Of a stretch of 64,000 nt of DNA, positions 37,014-47,329 are shown in pieces (position 1 is the first letter of the stretch; the number at the start of each line of letters is the position of its first letter). Under the pieces are notes generated by a model. The model was given only the letters and a program-made list of their open reading frames with translations. It ran no database searches and was not told the DNA's origin. Source of the DNA: Acholeplasma laidlawii_A (lineage in GTDB: Bacteria; Bacillota_I; Bacilli_A; Acholeplasmatales; Acholeplasmataceae); NCBI RefSeq assembly GCF_030166555.2, contig NZ_CP126461.2; one strand, 5' to 3'. Both the position numbers and the translations under genes were made by a program.

Positions 37014-38831
37014 ATGAAATTATTTACACTCATATCTCTTTTATTTACATTGCCATTAAACTTTTCAATTATAAGATATAACTTCTCATATTATGGTGAT
37101 GTAATCCATTCAGCGCCAGGTTTAAGCTATGCACAAACTTTTAGCGAAAAAACATTAGGTACTGACATGGTCACTCCTGAAGACCTTGTTGTTTATGAGA
37201 ATGAAATATATGTTATCTCTAGTGGTTCTAATGCTTTAATTGTTGTAAATGATAATTTTGAATTAAACCAATCATTAAAATCATTTGATATAAGTGCAGA
37301 ATATAGAGATGTCTTATTTGACACAACAGAAGGTTTATTAGAGGCACATACAACGCTTAGATCTGATGTAGTAGCTCAACTTAACATTGCAAGAGCAAAC
37401 ACAAATGAAAGTATGGCATCGCTAATATTCTTAGAAGCTGAAGCTAAAAATGTATTTATAACAGATATTAATGCTCTACATGCAACACTTACCACAAAAG
37501 TTGCATCAAGTATTAATCCATCAACTATTGTTGGGACAATTACAGAAGCTAACGCAGAATTCCAAAAAATTGTTGATCTAGCAATTGCTGCAGATGAAGC
37601 AGCTAGAATTGAAAAAGAACTAGAACGTGGTGAAGACGATGTTGTAGTCGAATATCAAAATGCAGCTTTAGTTGAAAAACAAGAAGTACTTGGCGTATTA
37701 GAAGCTCAAACATTAAATGCTCCAATGGGACTTGATGTTCAACATACAGGTGTCTACATTGCAGATACTGGAAACAATCGTATTGTTAAATTAAATCACA
37801 ACTTTGAAGTCGTAAATTTATTTACTGAAGTTGATGATGTGACATTTGAAACGGTTGACTTTATTCCGGTAAAGATTACTACAGACTCAACAGGTAGAAT
37901 GTATGTTGTAGCTAGAGAAATTTACGAAGGTATTTTAGAACTGGATACTGATGGATCATTTAACAGATACACAGGGGTCAACCCAATCACTTTATCACCA
38001 ATTGATATCTTTAACCGCTTTTGGATGAGTGATGCTCAAATTGATAAATTACCTAAGTTCTTACCGACAAGTTATACAAACGTTACAATGAACTCAGAAA
38101 ACTTCATTTATGCAACCTCTTTACCATCAAAAAACAACTCAGACAACATGATTCAATTAATTAACCCTAAAGGTGTTGATGTACTTATCCGTAATGGATA
38201 TCATGTACCAAAGGGCGATATTCAATTTGTTGAAGGTATGAATAACTACGTTATCGATGGTCCTTCAAGACTTGTAGATATCGCAGTATACCAAGATGGT
38301 ATCTATACAGTATTAGATGCTAAACGTTCAAGATTATTTACTTATGACTCAGAAGGTAGCCTATTATATGTTAATGGTGAAGCTGGTCAACAATTAGACA
38401 AGTTCTCAAATGGTGTAGCACTTGCTTACTTTGGTGATAATCTATTAGTTTTAGATAAAGAACTTAGAACTGTTATTGTCTATGAACACACAGAATTTGG
38501 ATCTAAAGTAAATCAGGCAATTCATCACCATGAAAATGGAGAATTTGAATTAGCTGCTAAGCTTTGGGAAGAAGTCTTAGTGTTAAATACAAACTATGAA
38601 GTAGCATATAACGGTATTGGTAAATATCACTTAAGAAATGGTGATTATGAAAAAGCTATGGAATACTTCCAATATGGCTATGACAAATATTACTATTCAA
38701 GAGCTTATAAATCATATCGTAATGAATTAATCAAATCAAACTTTGGTTATATCATGCTTGTAGTGTTACTAGTTCCAGCATCGCTGATCACATTAAAACA
38801 AATTAAAAAAAGAAAGGGTAGACTAAAATAA
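37014..38831 (+). CDS. Surface NHL-repeat/TPR protein, membrane-anchored
   Basis: 605 residues. An N-terminal hydrophobic signal (1-20); NHL/beta-propeller-like repeats (TPEDLVVYENEIYVISSGSN, APMGLDVQHTGVYIADTGNN) split by a helical insertion (~105-220); a TPR pair near 500-560 (AAKLWEEVLVLNTNYEVAYNGIG and the following repeat); and a C-terminal membrane helix with KKRKGR. Similar proteins occur next to Yip1, DUF5696 and CUT1 permease genes in Paenibacillus-type clusters, where their role is unknown. RBS AGGAGG. The stop overlaps the next start. Confidence 0.75.
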   Translation: MKLFTLISLLFTLPLNFSIIRYNFSYYGDVIHSAPGLSYAQTFSEKTLGTDMVTPEDLVVYENEIYVISSGSNALIVVNDNFELNQSLKSFDISAEYRDVLFDTTEGLLEAHTTLRSDVVAQLNIARANTNESMASLIFLEAEAKNVFITDINALHATLTTKVASSINPSTIVGTITEANAEFQKIVDLAIAADEAARIEKELERGEDDVVVEYQNAALVEKQEVLGVLEAQTLNAPMGLDVQHTGVYIADTGNNRIVKLNHNFEVVNLFTEVDDVTFETVDFIPVKITTDSTGRMYVVAREIYEGILELDTDGSFNRYTGVNPITLSPIDIFNRFWMSDAQIDKLPKFLPTSYTNVTMNSENFIYATSLPSKNNSDNMIQLINPKGVDVLIRNGYHVPKGDIQFVEGMNNYVIDGPSRLVDIAVYQDGIYTVLDAKRSRLFTYDSEGSLLYVNGEAGQQLDKFSNGVALAYFGDNLLVLDKELRTVIVYEHTEFGSKVNQAIHHHENGEFELAAKLWEEVLVLNTNYEVAYNGIGKYHLRNGDYEKAMEYFQYGYDKYYYSRAYKSYRNELIKSNFGYIMLVVLLVPASLITLKQIKKRKGRLK

Positions 38832-39469
38832 TGAATAAAATTAAAAATATTTTAACTGATTACCTATCCTTTCCTAAATATTTAATGATGCATCCCTTTG
38901 ATGGGTTTGATGAATTTAAAACAGAAAAGAAGGGTAAATTAAGTGTTGCTATCGTATTTATTGCATTATTTGCATTATTACGTATCTTAACTTATCAGTA
39001 TGAAAGTTTCTTAGTAAATGAACGTAATCCAATGTTAATTAACAATCTACAAGAAATCTTTGTAGTAGGATTATTAATTATTTTATTTGTAACTGCAAAC
39101 TGGTCAGTAACAACGCTTATGGAAGGTAAAGGTAAATTTAAAGAAATTCTTATGGTAACAGGTTATGCATTATTCCCTATTATCATTATTGGATATCCGG
39201 CCTTACTTATTTCAAACTTCTTAACATTAGATGAAATGGCATTTTATACACTTGCAGTAGGTGTTGCATACTTTTTAACTGGTTGGATGTTATTTATGGG
39301 TATTTTAAATATCCATCAATATGGACTATTAAAGACAATTATGGCATTTCTTGCAACTGTTGTATCTATGATGGTGATGATGTTCTTAGGATTATTATTC
39401 TTCGACGTTATTCAACAAATCATCTCATTCATTTCTGCAATCATTGAAGAATTGGGGTTACGAAGATGA
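38831..39469 (+). CDS. Yip1-family membrane protein
   Basis: 212 residues with about five membrane segments and the N-terminal signature FPKYLMMHPFDGFDEFKTEKKGK. It starts on the last base of the previous stop and ends in TGA overlapping the next ATG. Bacterial Yip1-like proteins are of unknown function; here it belongs to the transporter module. Confidence 0.75.
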   Translation: MNKIKNILTDYLSFPKYLMMHPFDGFDEFKTEKKGKLSVAIVFIALFALLRILTYQYESFLVNERNPMLINNLQEIFVVGLLIILFVTANWSVTTLMEGKGKFKEILMVTGYALFPIIIIGYPALLISNFLTLDEMAFYTLAVGVAYFLTGWMLFMGILNIHQYGLLKTIMAFLATVVSMMVMMFLGLLFFDVIQQIISFISAIIEELGLRR

Positions 39470-42048
39470 TATTTATTAAAAAACATTATATTAAATTAAT
39501 TATTGGTTTCTTAGTACTGGCTTTAATAGCATTTGTTGCAATTGGATTACCACTATCTAAAACTAGTTATGCGTATCAAACTACTCAAAGCTTTGATAAA
39601 GAAGGATTTGTACTTGCAACAGCAGATTCTAATCCTAACAAATTAGTACATGAAAATGCAAACTATCAACTATTTTTGGATGAAACAACTTCATATTTTA
39701 AAGTAATTGATAAATCATCAGGTTATGTTTGGGAATCAAACCCAAGTGTAGAAGATGACAGATTAGGTACAACACCGGCTGCTAAAAACAGACAAAAAGC
39801 AACATTAGAGTATAACTACTATAATGAAGCTGGATCTGTTACAACCTCTAATAACTACGCATTAAGTATTTCTCATCCAAGAGGTGTTAAAAATGAGGCT
39901 GGTGAACGTACATACCAAATTCGTTATGTAGAAAATGGGTTCCAAGTATTATATGTTATTGGAAACATCGATATTACAAACTTATATTTCCCTAGATATA
40001 TTTCTAGAGAATTAATGGAATCATTAGATCCAGATATTCGTGCAGAATTAGAATTATTTGCTTATGAGCAATATGATGCAGAAAAAGATGCATTCTTTAT
40101 TCAATCTTATGCTTCAGATTTAGCTATTGGTGTCAAAACTATTCTTTATAGAATATTCTATGAAACACTTGAATACACATTAGAAGACATTCAAGAAATG
40201 AATTTTGAATATGGCATCACAGAAGAAGCTGAACAAACTGAATTTGAGATTGCTGTAGAAGTTACATTAGAATCACACGGTGTTAATTCTAAAATTATAA
40301 AAGACTCTATTGTTGAGAAAAACGGTAGAATATCTGAGATATCATTATATCCGATGTTTGGTACAGCACATATGACAGTCAATGATGAGGACTCACAAGG
40401 TTATTTATTCATCCCAGATGGTAGTGGCGCTATTATGGAATTTAATAATGGTAAAACAAACCAAGCAGCTTATAGAAAACGTCTTTATGGTATGGACTTA
40501 TCTCAAATGCCAATGAAGATGGCTGAACAACAACAAAAAATTAGTTTACCAGTCTTTGGTATGGTTAAAGAAGAAAACGGATTTGCAGCAATCATCACAG
40601 AAGGTGATGCAATGGCTTATGTGAATGCTGACGTTTCAAACCGTAGAGATTCATATAACCGTATCTATGCTTCTTTCCAAACTAGAGAAGCAGAACAAGT
40701 TATCTTAGGATCTGGATTCAATCAATATGGTATTTCTTTACTTACAAAGGATATCGTTAAGACAGATTTTGAAGTTCAATTCCATTTTATTAAAGGTTTA
40801 GAAAATAACTATGCAGGGATTGCTAAAGTATATCGTGATTACTTAATTGAAAATTACGGTTTAACTAAAACTGATAATACAAATAACATTCAATTAACTG
40901 CAGAATTTTTAGGTGCATTTGATAAAAAAGATTTCTTCTTAGGTATTCCTTATACTTCATTAGATAGTCTTACTACATTCAAACAAGCACTTGAAATCCT
41001 TGATGAATTAGAAACACGTGGTATTAGTGACATTAATGTGAACTATCTGGGTACCGCAAATGGTGGTTTAGTCAATCAATTATATGATAGAAACACTATT
41101 CCTTCAGTATTAGGTGGCAAATCTGAGTTTATTAAATTCAATGATGAATTGACACAACGTGGTATTGATCTATACCAAAATGTGAACTTTGTTTCTACAA
41201 AATCATATAGAGGTATCTTCGATGAATCCATGTACAATACAAAGAGAATTCGTGGTTCACAATCACTTTTATATGGATATCATTATCCATCACTCTTACC
41301 AAATTCTGAACTTCCAACTGGTAAGAACTTAGACCAGTTCTTGCTAAATCCATTATACTATGAAGCTTTATACAAAAAATTTAGCAAAGAAGCAATTACT
41401 AATGGTTTAAGTTTAGGTTTGATAGGTTCACAAATTGTATCAAACCATGACTTCCATAATACAATTTATAAACAAGATGCTTTAATGATTCAAAGAAATT
41501 TATTAGAAACAATCACAGAAGACATGATGATTTCAAATCCACTAGGATTTGCTATTCCATATGCTACAAGATTTGATAGTCTACCTACAGAAACTACTTT
41601 ATATGGTTTAATTGACTACCCAGTACCTTTTACTCAATTAGTATTAAGTGGGTATAAGGATTACACTGCAGACTCAATGAACTTATCAAGTAACCGTAGT
41701 CCTAAATTCCAATTCTTAAAAGCATTAGAAACAGGATCAAATATTAAGTATACATTATCTTATGACAGTTCTCAAAAACTACTCAACACAGACCATAACC
41801 AATATATGTCAACACACTATATTAACTGGTTAGATACAATTGAAGCTCAAGTTGAGGAATTAAATTCAATTAATATTGCAAGCGGAGCTTTAATTGCACA
41901 CGAAAAATTAGCAAACTTTAACAACGTATACAAAGTAGGTTACTCAAACAACTTAGAAATGATCATTAACTACAACCTATTTAGTATTACAGTAGAGGGT
42001 GTAACAATTCCAGCAATGGATTACCACATTACGAGAGGAGCAGCCTAA
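39466..42048 (+). CDS. DUF5696 domain protein
   Basis: 860 residues. One N-terminal membrane helix (about 8-30), then a large extracellular region beginning FKVIDKSSGYVWESNPS. Later text such as GYLFIPDGSGAIMEFNNGK, YRKRLYGMDLS and TPLY/DYPVPFTQLVLSGY fits the DUF5696 family of sugar clusters; the second half is probably a TIM-barrel-like glycosidase fold (inference). It overlaps both neighbours by 1-4 bases. The family has no established activity that I can name. Confidence 0.8.
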   Translation: MIFIKKHYIKLIIGFLVLALIAFVAIGLPLSKTSYAYQTTQSFDKEGFVLATADSNPNKLVHENANYQLFLDETTSYFKVIDKSSGYVWESNPSVEDDRLGTTPAAKNRQKATLEYNYYNEAGSVTTSNNYALSISHPRGVKNEAGERTYQIRYVENGFQVLYVIGNIDITNLYFPRYISRELMESLDPDIRAELELFAYEQYDAEKDAFFIQSYASDLAIGVKTILYRIFYETLEYTLEDIQEMNFEYGITEEAEQTEFEIAVEVTLESHGVNSKIIKDSIVEKNGRISEISLYPMFGTAHMTVNDEDSQGYLFIPDGSGAIMEFNNGKTNQAAYRKRLYGMDLSQMPMKMAEQQQKISLPVFGMVKEENGFAAIITEGDAMAYVNADVSNRRDSYNRIYASFQTREAEQVILGSGFNQYGISLLTKDIVKTDFEVQFHFIKGLENNYAGIAKVYRDYLIENYGLTKTDNTNNIQLTAEFLGAFDKKDFFLGIPYTSLDSLTTFKQALEILDELETRGISDINVNYLGTANGGLVNQLYDRNTIPSVLGGKSEFIKFNDELTQRGIDLYQNVNFVSTKSYRGIFDESMYNTKRIRGSQSLLYGYHYPSLLPNSELPTGKNLDQFLLNPLYYEALYKKFSKEAITNGLSLGLIGSQIVSNHDFHNTIYKQDALMIQRNLLETITEDMMISNPLGFAIPYATRFDSLPTETTLYGLIDYPVPFTQLVLSGYKDYTADSMNLSSNRSPKFQFLKALETGSNIKYTLSYDSSQKLLNTDHNQYMSTHYINWLDTIEAQVEELNSINIASGALIAHEKLANFNNVYKVGYSNNLEMIINYNLFSITVEGVTIPAMDYHITRGAA

Positions 42049-42995
42049 TGCAAGATACAGTAAATTCAAACCAAATGAATCCAAAAAGTAAAAAGAAGTT
42101 TGAAATGACTTATGAGCGTCAAAAACTATTTTGGGCTGTAGTCTTCTTACTACCTTGGTTTATTGGTTTATTATTACTATTTATAGTGCCGTTTTTTCAA
42201 TCACTAAACTATAGTTTCTATAAGCTAACACCTCAAGTAGGCTCCATACTCTTTGAGTATGTAGGTTTTGGCAATTATTTATATGCATTTAATGAGCACG
42301 TAAGTACTGCAACATCAACAAGTTTTAGTGTTGAAATGATCAACACAATGTCTGATGTGGCATTTAATATTCCTGTTTTATTAATATTTAGTTTATTTAT
42401 GGCTGTATTATTAAATATGAAGTTTAAAGGTCGTGCAATTGTTCGTGCAATCTTCTTCGTACCAGTTATTTTAAACTCAGTTGCAGTAGCTTCCGCTTTA
42501 GGTGGTGGCTCAATCATGACTGAAATCCTAGAACAACAAGGTATTGGTAAAATATTTGACTTACAGTTTTTCCTACTTCAATCTGGTTTACCTGAAATTA
42601 TGGTAAGTTCAGTAGTTGGTTTAATTGATCGTATTTACGATATCTTATCTTTAAGTGGCGTACCAATCTTACTGTTTTTAGCAAGTATTCAATCTATTCC
42701 TGGTCATTTATATGAAGCAGCGAAAATTGAAGGTGCTACAGGTTATGAGACTTTCTGGTTAATTACATTACCAAACGTAAGTCCACATATTTTAACGGTT
42801 GTTGTTTATGCGCTTGTAGATACATTCTTAACATCACCAGTATCTGGTATTATTCAACATGAGTTAAACACACAAAACTGGGGTGTTAGTTCAGCGATGG
42901 CATGGGTTTATGTGTTATTTATATTAGGTACACTCGTTGTTGTTTTTATATTAGCTAAGATATTTAAGATTGGAGGATCTCATTATGAACAGTAA
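42048..42995 (+). CDS. ABC sugar transporter permease, MalF/LacF type (second system)
   Basis: 315 residues, six membrane segments. EAA loop HLYEAAKIEGATGYETFWLI. First half of a second permease pair; overlaps the following gene by 11 bases. Confidence 0.88.
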   Translation: MQDTVNSNQMNPKSKKKFEMTYERQKLFWAVVFLLPWFIGLLLLFIVPFFQSLNYSFYKLTPQVGSILFEYVGFGNYLYAFNEHVSTATSTSFSVEMINTMSDVAFNIPVLLIFSLFMAVLLNMKFKGRAIVRAIFFVPVILNSVAVASALGGGSIMTEILEQQGIGKIFDLQFFLLQSGLPEIMVSSVVGLIDRIYDILSLSGVPILLFLASIQSIPGHLYEAAKIEGATGYETFWLITLPNVSPHILTVVVYALVDTFLTSPVSGIIQHELNTQNWGVSSAMAWVYVLFILGTLVVVFILAKIFKIGGSHYEQ

Positions 42996-43983
42996 AATTA
43001 CTGCAAATTTAGGCTTGGGTCAACTATCACTAGTTGAAGCAGCGAAAGAACGAGGTAAAAGTTTAAGACGTGTTCGTAAATTTCAAAGTATCCTCATATC
43101 TGTTTTAAGAGCATTATTATTAGGTGGTTTATGTTTCATCATTTTATACCCTGTACTTCAACAAGTATTACTCGGTCTTAGAGCACCTATAGATGCAAAT
43201 GACCCATCTGTTGTATGGGTTCCTAAAAACTGGAGTATCCAAAACTTTAAACTAGCAGCAATGGTTTTAGATTATTGGAATGCGTTATTAAATACATTTA
43301 AATTAAGCGCAATCTCAATGGTGTTACAAGTTGCATCTACAGCACTTGCAGGTTATGCATTTTCAAGATTGAAATTTAAAGGTAGCGAAATATTATTTAT
43401 ATTTGTTATCTTAACTATTGTTATCCCGCCACAAGCATTATCACTTTCTCAATATCTATATTTCAGAGATTTAGGATTAATTGGTAGTGAAAATTCCATT
43501 TATTTAATGAGTGGTTTAGGTCAAGGGATTCGTAGTGGTATCTTCATTTATATCTTTAGAAGTTTCTTCAAAGGGTTACCAAAAGAATTAGAAGAAGCAG
43601 CACAAGTAGACGGTGCATCAGTTTTTAGAATTTTTTGGAACGTTATGTTACCAAACGCACGTGGTGCAATTATTACAGTTGGATTATTCGCGTTCGTATG
43701 GCAATGGAATGACACATATTACGCAAGTATATTTAGCATATCTACGGAAGCATTCCCTATTCTAACAATGCGTTTAGTAAACGCTGCTGAAAACGTTTAT
43801 GCAGCCTTATTCTATACAGGCGCATTAAATTTAATTGGTCAAGACGTTTGGTCTAACCCAATGTTCTTAGCAACCATTTCAAACGTTGCAGCCTTACTCA
43901 TGATGTTACCATTATTAGTTATGTACTTATTTGTACAAAAACAATTCGTTGAATCGATAGAAAGAACAGGTATTGTCGGCTAA
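42985..43983 (+). CDS. ABC sugar transporter permease, MalG type (second system)
   Basis: 332 residues. The EAA loop ELEEAAQVDGASVFRIFWNV is clear. The ATG at 42985 follows TTGGAGGATCTC, so the in-frame TTG at 42970 is not used. The stop overlaps the next start (TAATG). Confidence 0.88.
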   Translation: MNSKITANLGLGQLSLVEAAKERGKSLRRVRKFQSILISVLRALLLGGLCFIILYPVLQQVLLGLRAPIDANDPSVVWVPKNWSIQNFKLAAMVLDYWNALLNTFKLSAISMVLQVASTALAGYAFSRLKFKGSEILFIFVILTIVIPPQALSLSQYLYFRDLGLIGSENSIYLMSGLGQGIRSGIFIYIFRSFFKGLPKELEEAAQVDGASVFRIFWNVMLPNARGAIITVGLFAFVWQWNDTYYASIFSISTEAFPILTMRLVNAAENVYAALFYTGALNLIGQDVWSNPMFLATISNVAALLMMLPLLVMYLFVQKQFVESIERTGIVG

Positions 43984-44639
43984 TGAAAAAAGATAAAAAA
44001 CAATATGATAAAACACTCTATCAAAAATTAAATATATTTGCAGATTGGGTTATTCGTTTGGTCGTGATCAATATCTTAATTATTGTTACTAGTTTACCTA
44101 TTATTACCTTATATCCAGCATTACTTGCTGGATATAAGATGTTTCATAAATTCTTAAATAAAGAAGAAGTGCCAATATTTAAATCATACTTCAAGTTCTT
44201 CACAGAAAATATTGCACAAAAATTAAAAATAGGTTTAATCTTAGCAGCAGCTATATTTGTTGGAGTGATTAATATCACAATCTACAATGACTTCTTAGAA
44301 GCTAATCCTTCACCATTCAACTTAGTTGGACAATATGTGATGGTTGTTATGGTGTTAAGTGTCATCTTTGTTACCATGTATACTTTCCCATTAATGATTA
44401 CATATCCAAACACTAATGTATGGTTAATGATTAAATTTTCATTCTTCTTAAGTGGTAAATTTATTGTAAGAACAGGTTTAGCAATTATTACACTATTTAT
44501 CCCAATTGTATTACTCCTACATCCATTACTTACATTAATCTTAGTATTTGTTGGGATGTCTACCATGGTATTACTATATGCACTTATCTTTAGCAAAGTT
44601 GTAACATATGTCGAAGGATTGGATGGAGAAAATGTTTAA
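43983..44639 (+). CDS. YesL-like DUF624 membrane protein
   Basis: 218 residues with about five membrane segments. The DUF624 signature FADWVIRLVVINILIIVTSLPIITLYPALLAGYKMF is split across the first helices. YesL-type proteins accompany CUT1 permeases in Firmicutes sugar operons; their function is unknown. The 3' end overlaps namZ by 8 bases. Confidence 0.85.
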   Translation: MKKDKKQYDKTLYQKLNIFADWVIRLVVINILIIVTSLPIITLYPALLAGYKMFHKFLNKEEVPIFKSYFKFFTENIAQKLKIGLILAAAIFVGVINITIYNDFLEANPSPFNLVGQYVMVVMVLSVIFVTMYTFPLMITYPNTNVWLMIKFSFFLSGKFIVRTGLAIITLFIPIVLLLHPLLTLILVFVGMSTMVLLYALIFSKVVTYVEGLDGENV

Positions 44640-45771
44640 ATTAGGTATAGATCGTATTGATGAATTTCTACATTTATTTGAAAATAAACGTGTGGGTTTA
44701 ATTACAAATCCAACAGGGGTTAACTCTAAACTAGAGTTAACTGCGGATATATTAAATCGTAAGGTGAATTTAACGACACTTTTTGGTCCTGAACACGGTA
44801 TTCGTGGGGATGCAGAAGCTGGTGTTAAAGTTGAAAGTTATTTTGATAAAAAATTAAATATTGAAGTACACTCACTTTATGGACAAAATAGAAGACCGAA
44901 TCAAGAAATGTTAAAAGATGTTGATGTGTTAGTCTTTGATATGCAAGATGTAGGCGCTAGATTTTATACATACATCTACACGATGAGTCATGCGATGCAA
45001 GCTGCAAAGGAAAACAATATTCCATTTGTAGTTTTTGACAGACCTAACCCAGTAGGTCACAAGTTAGAAGGTAATATACTAGATCTAACTTACCGCTCTT
45101 TTGTCGGATATTATCCGATACTACAAAGATACGGTATGACTATTGGAGAATTAGCTTTATACTTTAATACCGAGCAAGGTATTGGCTGTGATTTAACAGT
45201 AGTACCTATGCAAGGCTATTCATATGATAAAGATTATACAGAATATGATATACCTTGGTTAGCACCAAGTCCAAATATTCCAACACTGGAAAGTGCCCAC
45301 ATCTATTTAGCAACATGCGTATTTGAAGGCACAAATGTGAGTGAAGGTCGTGGCACTACAAGGCCATTTAGTATGATTGGTGCACCATTTATCGATGCAG
45401 ACGATTTAGCTTCTAAAGTGGCTGAATTAAATACACCAGGTATCTTAGTTAGACCCGTTCATTTTATTCCAAATATGAGTAAACATGAAGGTGTAAATTG
45501 TTCTGGTATTGAAATATTTTTAAGAGATAAAAACAAATTTGAACCTGTTAAATTTGGTTATAAACTACTAGATATCATTCGTAAAGATTATAAAGAGTTT
45601 GAATTTAGAGTGCCTTGGAGTGAAGGCGGTAAGCAAATGATTGATTTATTAACTGGTGATAATAAGTTAAAAACAAGTGTTGATTTAGACCTCATTTTTG
45701 ATGGGTTTAAACAGGATGAAAGAACTTTTGAGCAATCAATTAGGAGGTTCAAATTATATGAAAAAATTTGA
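44632..45771 (+). CDS. namZ: Exo-beta-N-acetylmuramidase NamZ (DUF1343, GH171)
   Basis: 380 residues without a signal peptide. Hallmarks: RVGLITNPTGVN, FGPEHGIRGDAEAGVKVE, VFDMQDVGARFYTYIYTM, FDRPNPVGH, and PSPNIPTLESAHIYLATCVFEGTNVSEGRGTTRPF (split). In Bacillus NamZ (YbbC) removes MurNAc from the non-reducing end of peptidoglycan chains and is encoded with NagZ and MurQ. Start 44632 follows TGGAG; upstream in-frame starts overlap YesL more. Lack of a signal implies it acts on imported fragments. Confidence 0.92.
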   Translation: MFKLGIDRIDEFLHLFENKRVGLITNPTGVNSKLELTADILNRKVNLTTLFGPEHGIRGDAEAGVKVESYFDKKLNIEVHSLYGQNRRPNQEMLKDVDVLVFDMQDVGARFYTYIYTMSHAMQAAKENNIPFVVFDRPNPVGHKLEGNILDLTYRSFVGYYPILQRYGMTIGELALYFNTEQGIGCDLTVVPMQGYSYDKDYTEYDIPWLAPSPNIPTLESAHIYLATCVFEGTNVSEGRGTTRPFSMIGAPFIDADDLASKVAELNTPGILVRPVHFIPNMSKHEGVNCSGIEIFLRDKNKFEPVKFGYKLLDIIRKDYKEFEFRVPWSEGGKQMIDLLTGDNKLKTSVDLDLIFDGFKQDERTFEQSIRRFKLYEKI

Positions 45772-47329
45772 CATTAATAAATTAACAACCCAAGAAAAAA
45801 TTGGACAATTAATCGTTGCAGGCTTCCATGGTACAACTGTTGGACCAGAAATTGAAAATTTAATTAGAGAATACAAAGTAGGGAATATCTTATTATTCTC
45901 TAGAAATATTGAGTCTGCAGCACAACTATTTAAATTAAACCAAGATCTACAAAAAATCGCGATGGAAACATTTGGTATTCCTTTATACATTACTATCGAC
46001 CAAGAAGGTGGTATGGTCACACGAATTTTTGAAGATGGTACATTCTTCCCTGGTGCGATGACAATTGCAGCAACAAACAATGTTGAGTACGCTTATAAAA
46101 TAGGTGACTTAATGGGTAAAGAATTAATCGATCTTGGTATCAATATGGATTTAGCACCTGTTCTTGATGTGAATAACAATCCAAAAAACCCAGTTATTGG
46201 TGTAAGAAGCTTTTCAGATGATCCAGATAAAGTAGCTTTATTTGGTAATGCAAATATAAGAGGTTTACAAAACCACGTAGTTGCAACTGCTAAACACTTC
46301 CCAGGACATGGCGATACACATGTGGATTCACACTTAGCATTACCAAAAGTTGAAAAAGCATTAAATGAATTAGAAAAATTTGAATTCAAACCATTTAAAG
46401 CGGCAATCAATGATGGACTACATGCAATTATGTCAGCACACATTAACTTTACTCACCTAACTGAAGATGGATTACCAGTTACATTATCTAAACGTGCATT
46501 AACAGGGTTACTACGTGAAGAAATGGGCTTTGAAGGTTTAATTATCACAGATGGTATTGAAATGAAAGCTATCCATGATAATTATGGCACCATCGAAGCT
46601 ACATTAAAAACAGTAAATGCTGGTGCAAACTTAGTATGTATTTGTCACGACCTACCATACCAAATTGGTGCATCTGATCGCTTTAATAAAGCATTAGAAA
46701 CAGGTGAGTTAGCTATGGATACATTAAATGAGCGTGTAGAACGTATCTTAAAATACAAAGAAAAATTGAATGTAGACTTAACACGTACTTATGAAGATGT
46801 TAAAGAAAATGTAGAATCTAAAGCATCTAAAGCTTTTGCTAGACAAGTTGTAGAAGAGGCAGTTACCTTAATTAAAGGTGAAACTTTCAAACAACATGGT
46901 AAAACTTTAGTCATTTCTACAAATCCTCAAGCAACATCAATTGCTGATGAAGATTCACATAACTCTAAATTAGGACGTCGTATTAGAGAAGTATTTTCAA
47001 ACTTTGAAGTCATTGAAACTAAAGTTAGACCAACTGAAGTTGAAATTGCAGACATTGTTTTAAAAGCAAGCGGATTTGATCAAATCGTTTATACATCATA
47101 TAACGGTAATGTGTATCAAACACAAATCCAGTTAATTGATGCTTTAAGCGCATTAAATAAGGATTTACATGTCTTAGCACTTAGAAATCCATATGATTTA
47201 TATTACACAAAAAATATTAAAAACTATGTTGCCTTTTATGAGTACACACCAAACTCAATTGAAGCAGTTGTTAAATACTTAAAAGGTCAATTAATACCAC
47301 AAGGAGTTTCACCGATACGTTATGAATAA
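45758..47329 (+). CDS. nagZ: Beta-N-acetylglucosaminidase NagZ (GH3)
   Basis: 523 residues, two-domain Gram-positive NagZ. ITIDQEGGMVTRI, NMDLAPVLDVNNNP, the KHFPGHGDTHVDSH loop near residue 180 (Asp-His acid/base dyad) and IITDGIEMKAI (nucleophile Asp) are all present; the C-terminal ~170 residues form the second alpha/beta domain. It releases GlcNAc from GlcNAc-MurNAc fragments. No signal peptide, unlike the secreted Bacillus enzyme. Start 45758 follows TAGGAGG; it overlaps namZ by 14 bases. Confidence 0.95.
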   Translation: MKKFDINKLTTQEKIGQLIVAGFHGTTVGPEIENLIREYKVGNILLFSRNIESAAQLFKLNQDLQKIAMETFGIPLYITIDQEGGMVTRIFEDGTFFPGAMTIAATNNVEYAYKIGDLMGKELIDLGINMDLAPVLDVNNNPKNPVIGVRSFSDDPDKVALFGNANIRGLQNHVVATAKHFPGHGDTHVDSHLALPKVEKALNELEKFEFKPFKAAINDGLHAIMSAHINFTHLTEDGLPVTLSKRALTGLLREEMGFEGLIITDGIEMKAIHDNYGTIEATLKTVNAGANLVCICHDLPYQIGASDRFNKALETGELAMDTLNERVERILKYKEKLNVDLTRTYEDVKENVESKASKAFARQVVEEAVTLIKGETFKQHGKTLVISTNPQATSIADEDSHNSKLGRRIREVFSNFEVIETKVRPTEVEIADIVLKASGFDQIVYTSYNGNVYQTQIQLIDALSALNKDLHVLALRNPYDLYYTKNIKNYVAFYEYTPNSIEAVVKYLKGQLIPQGVSPIRYE

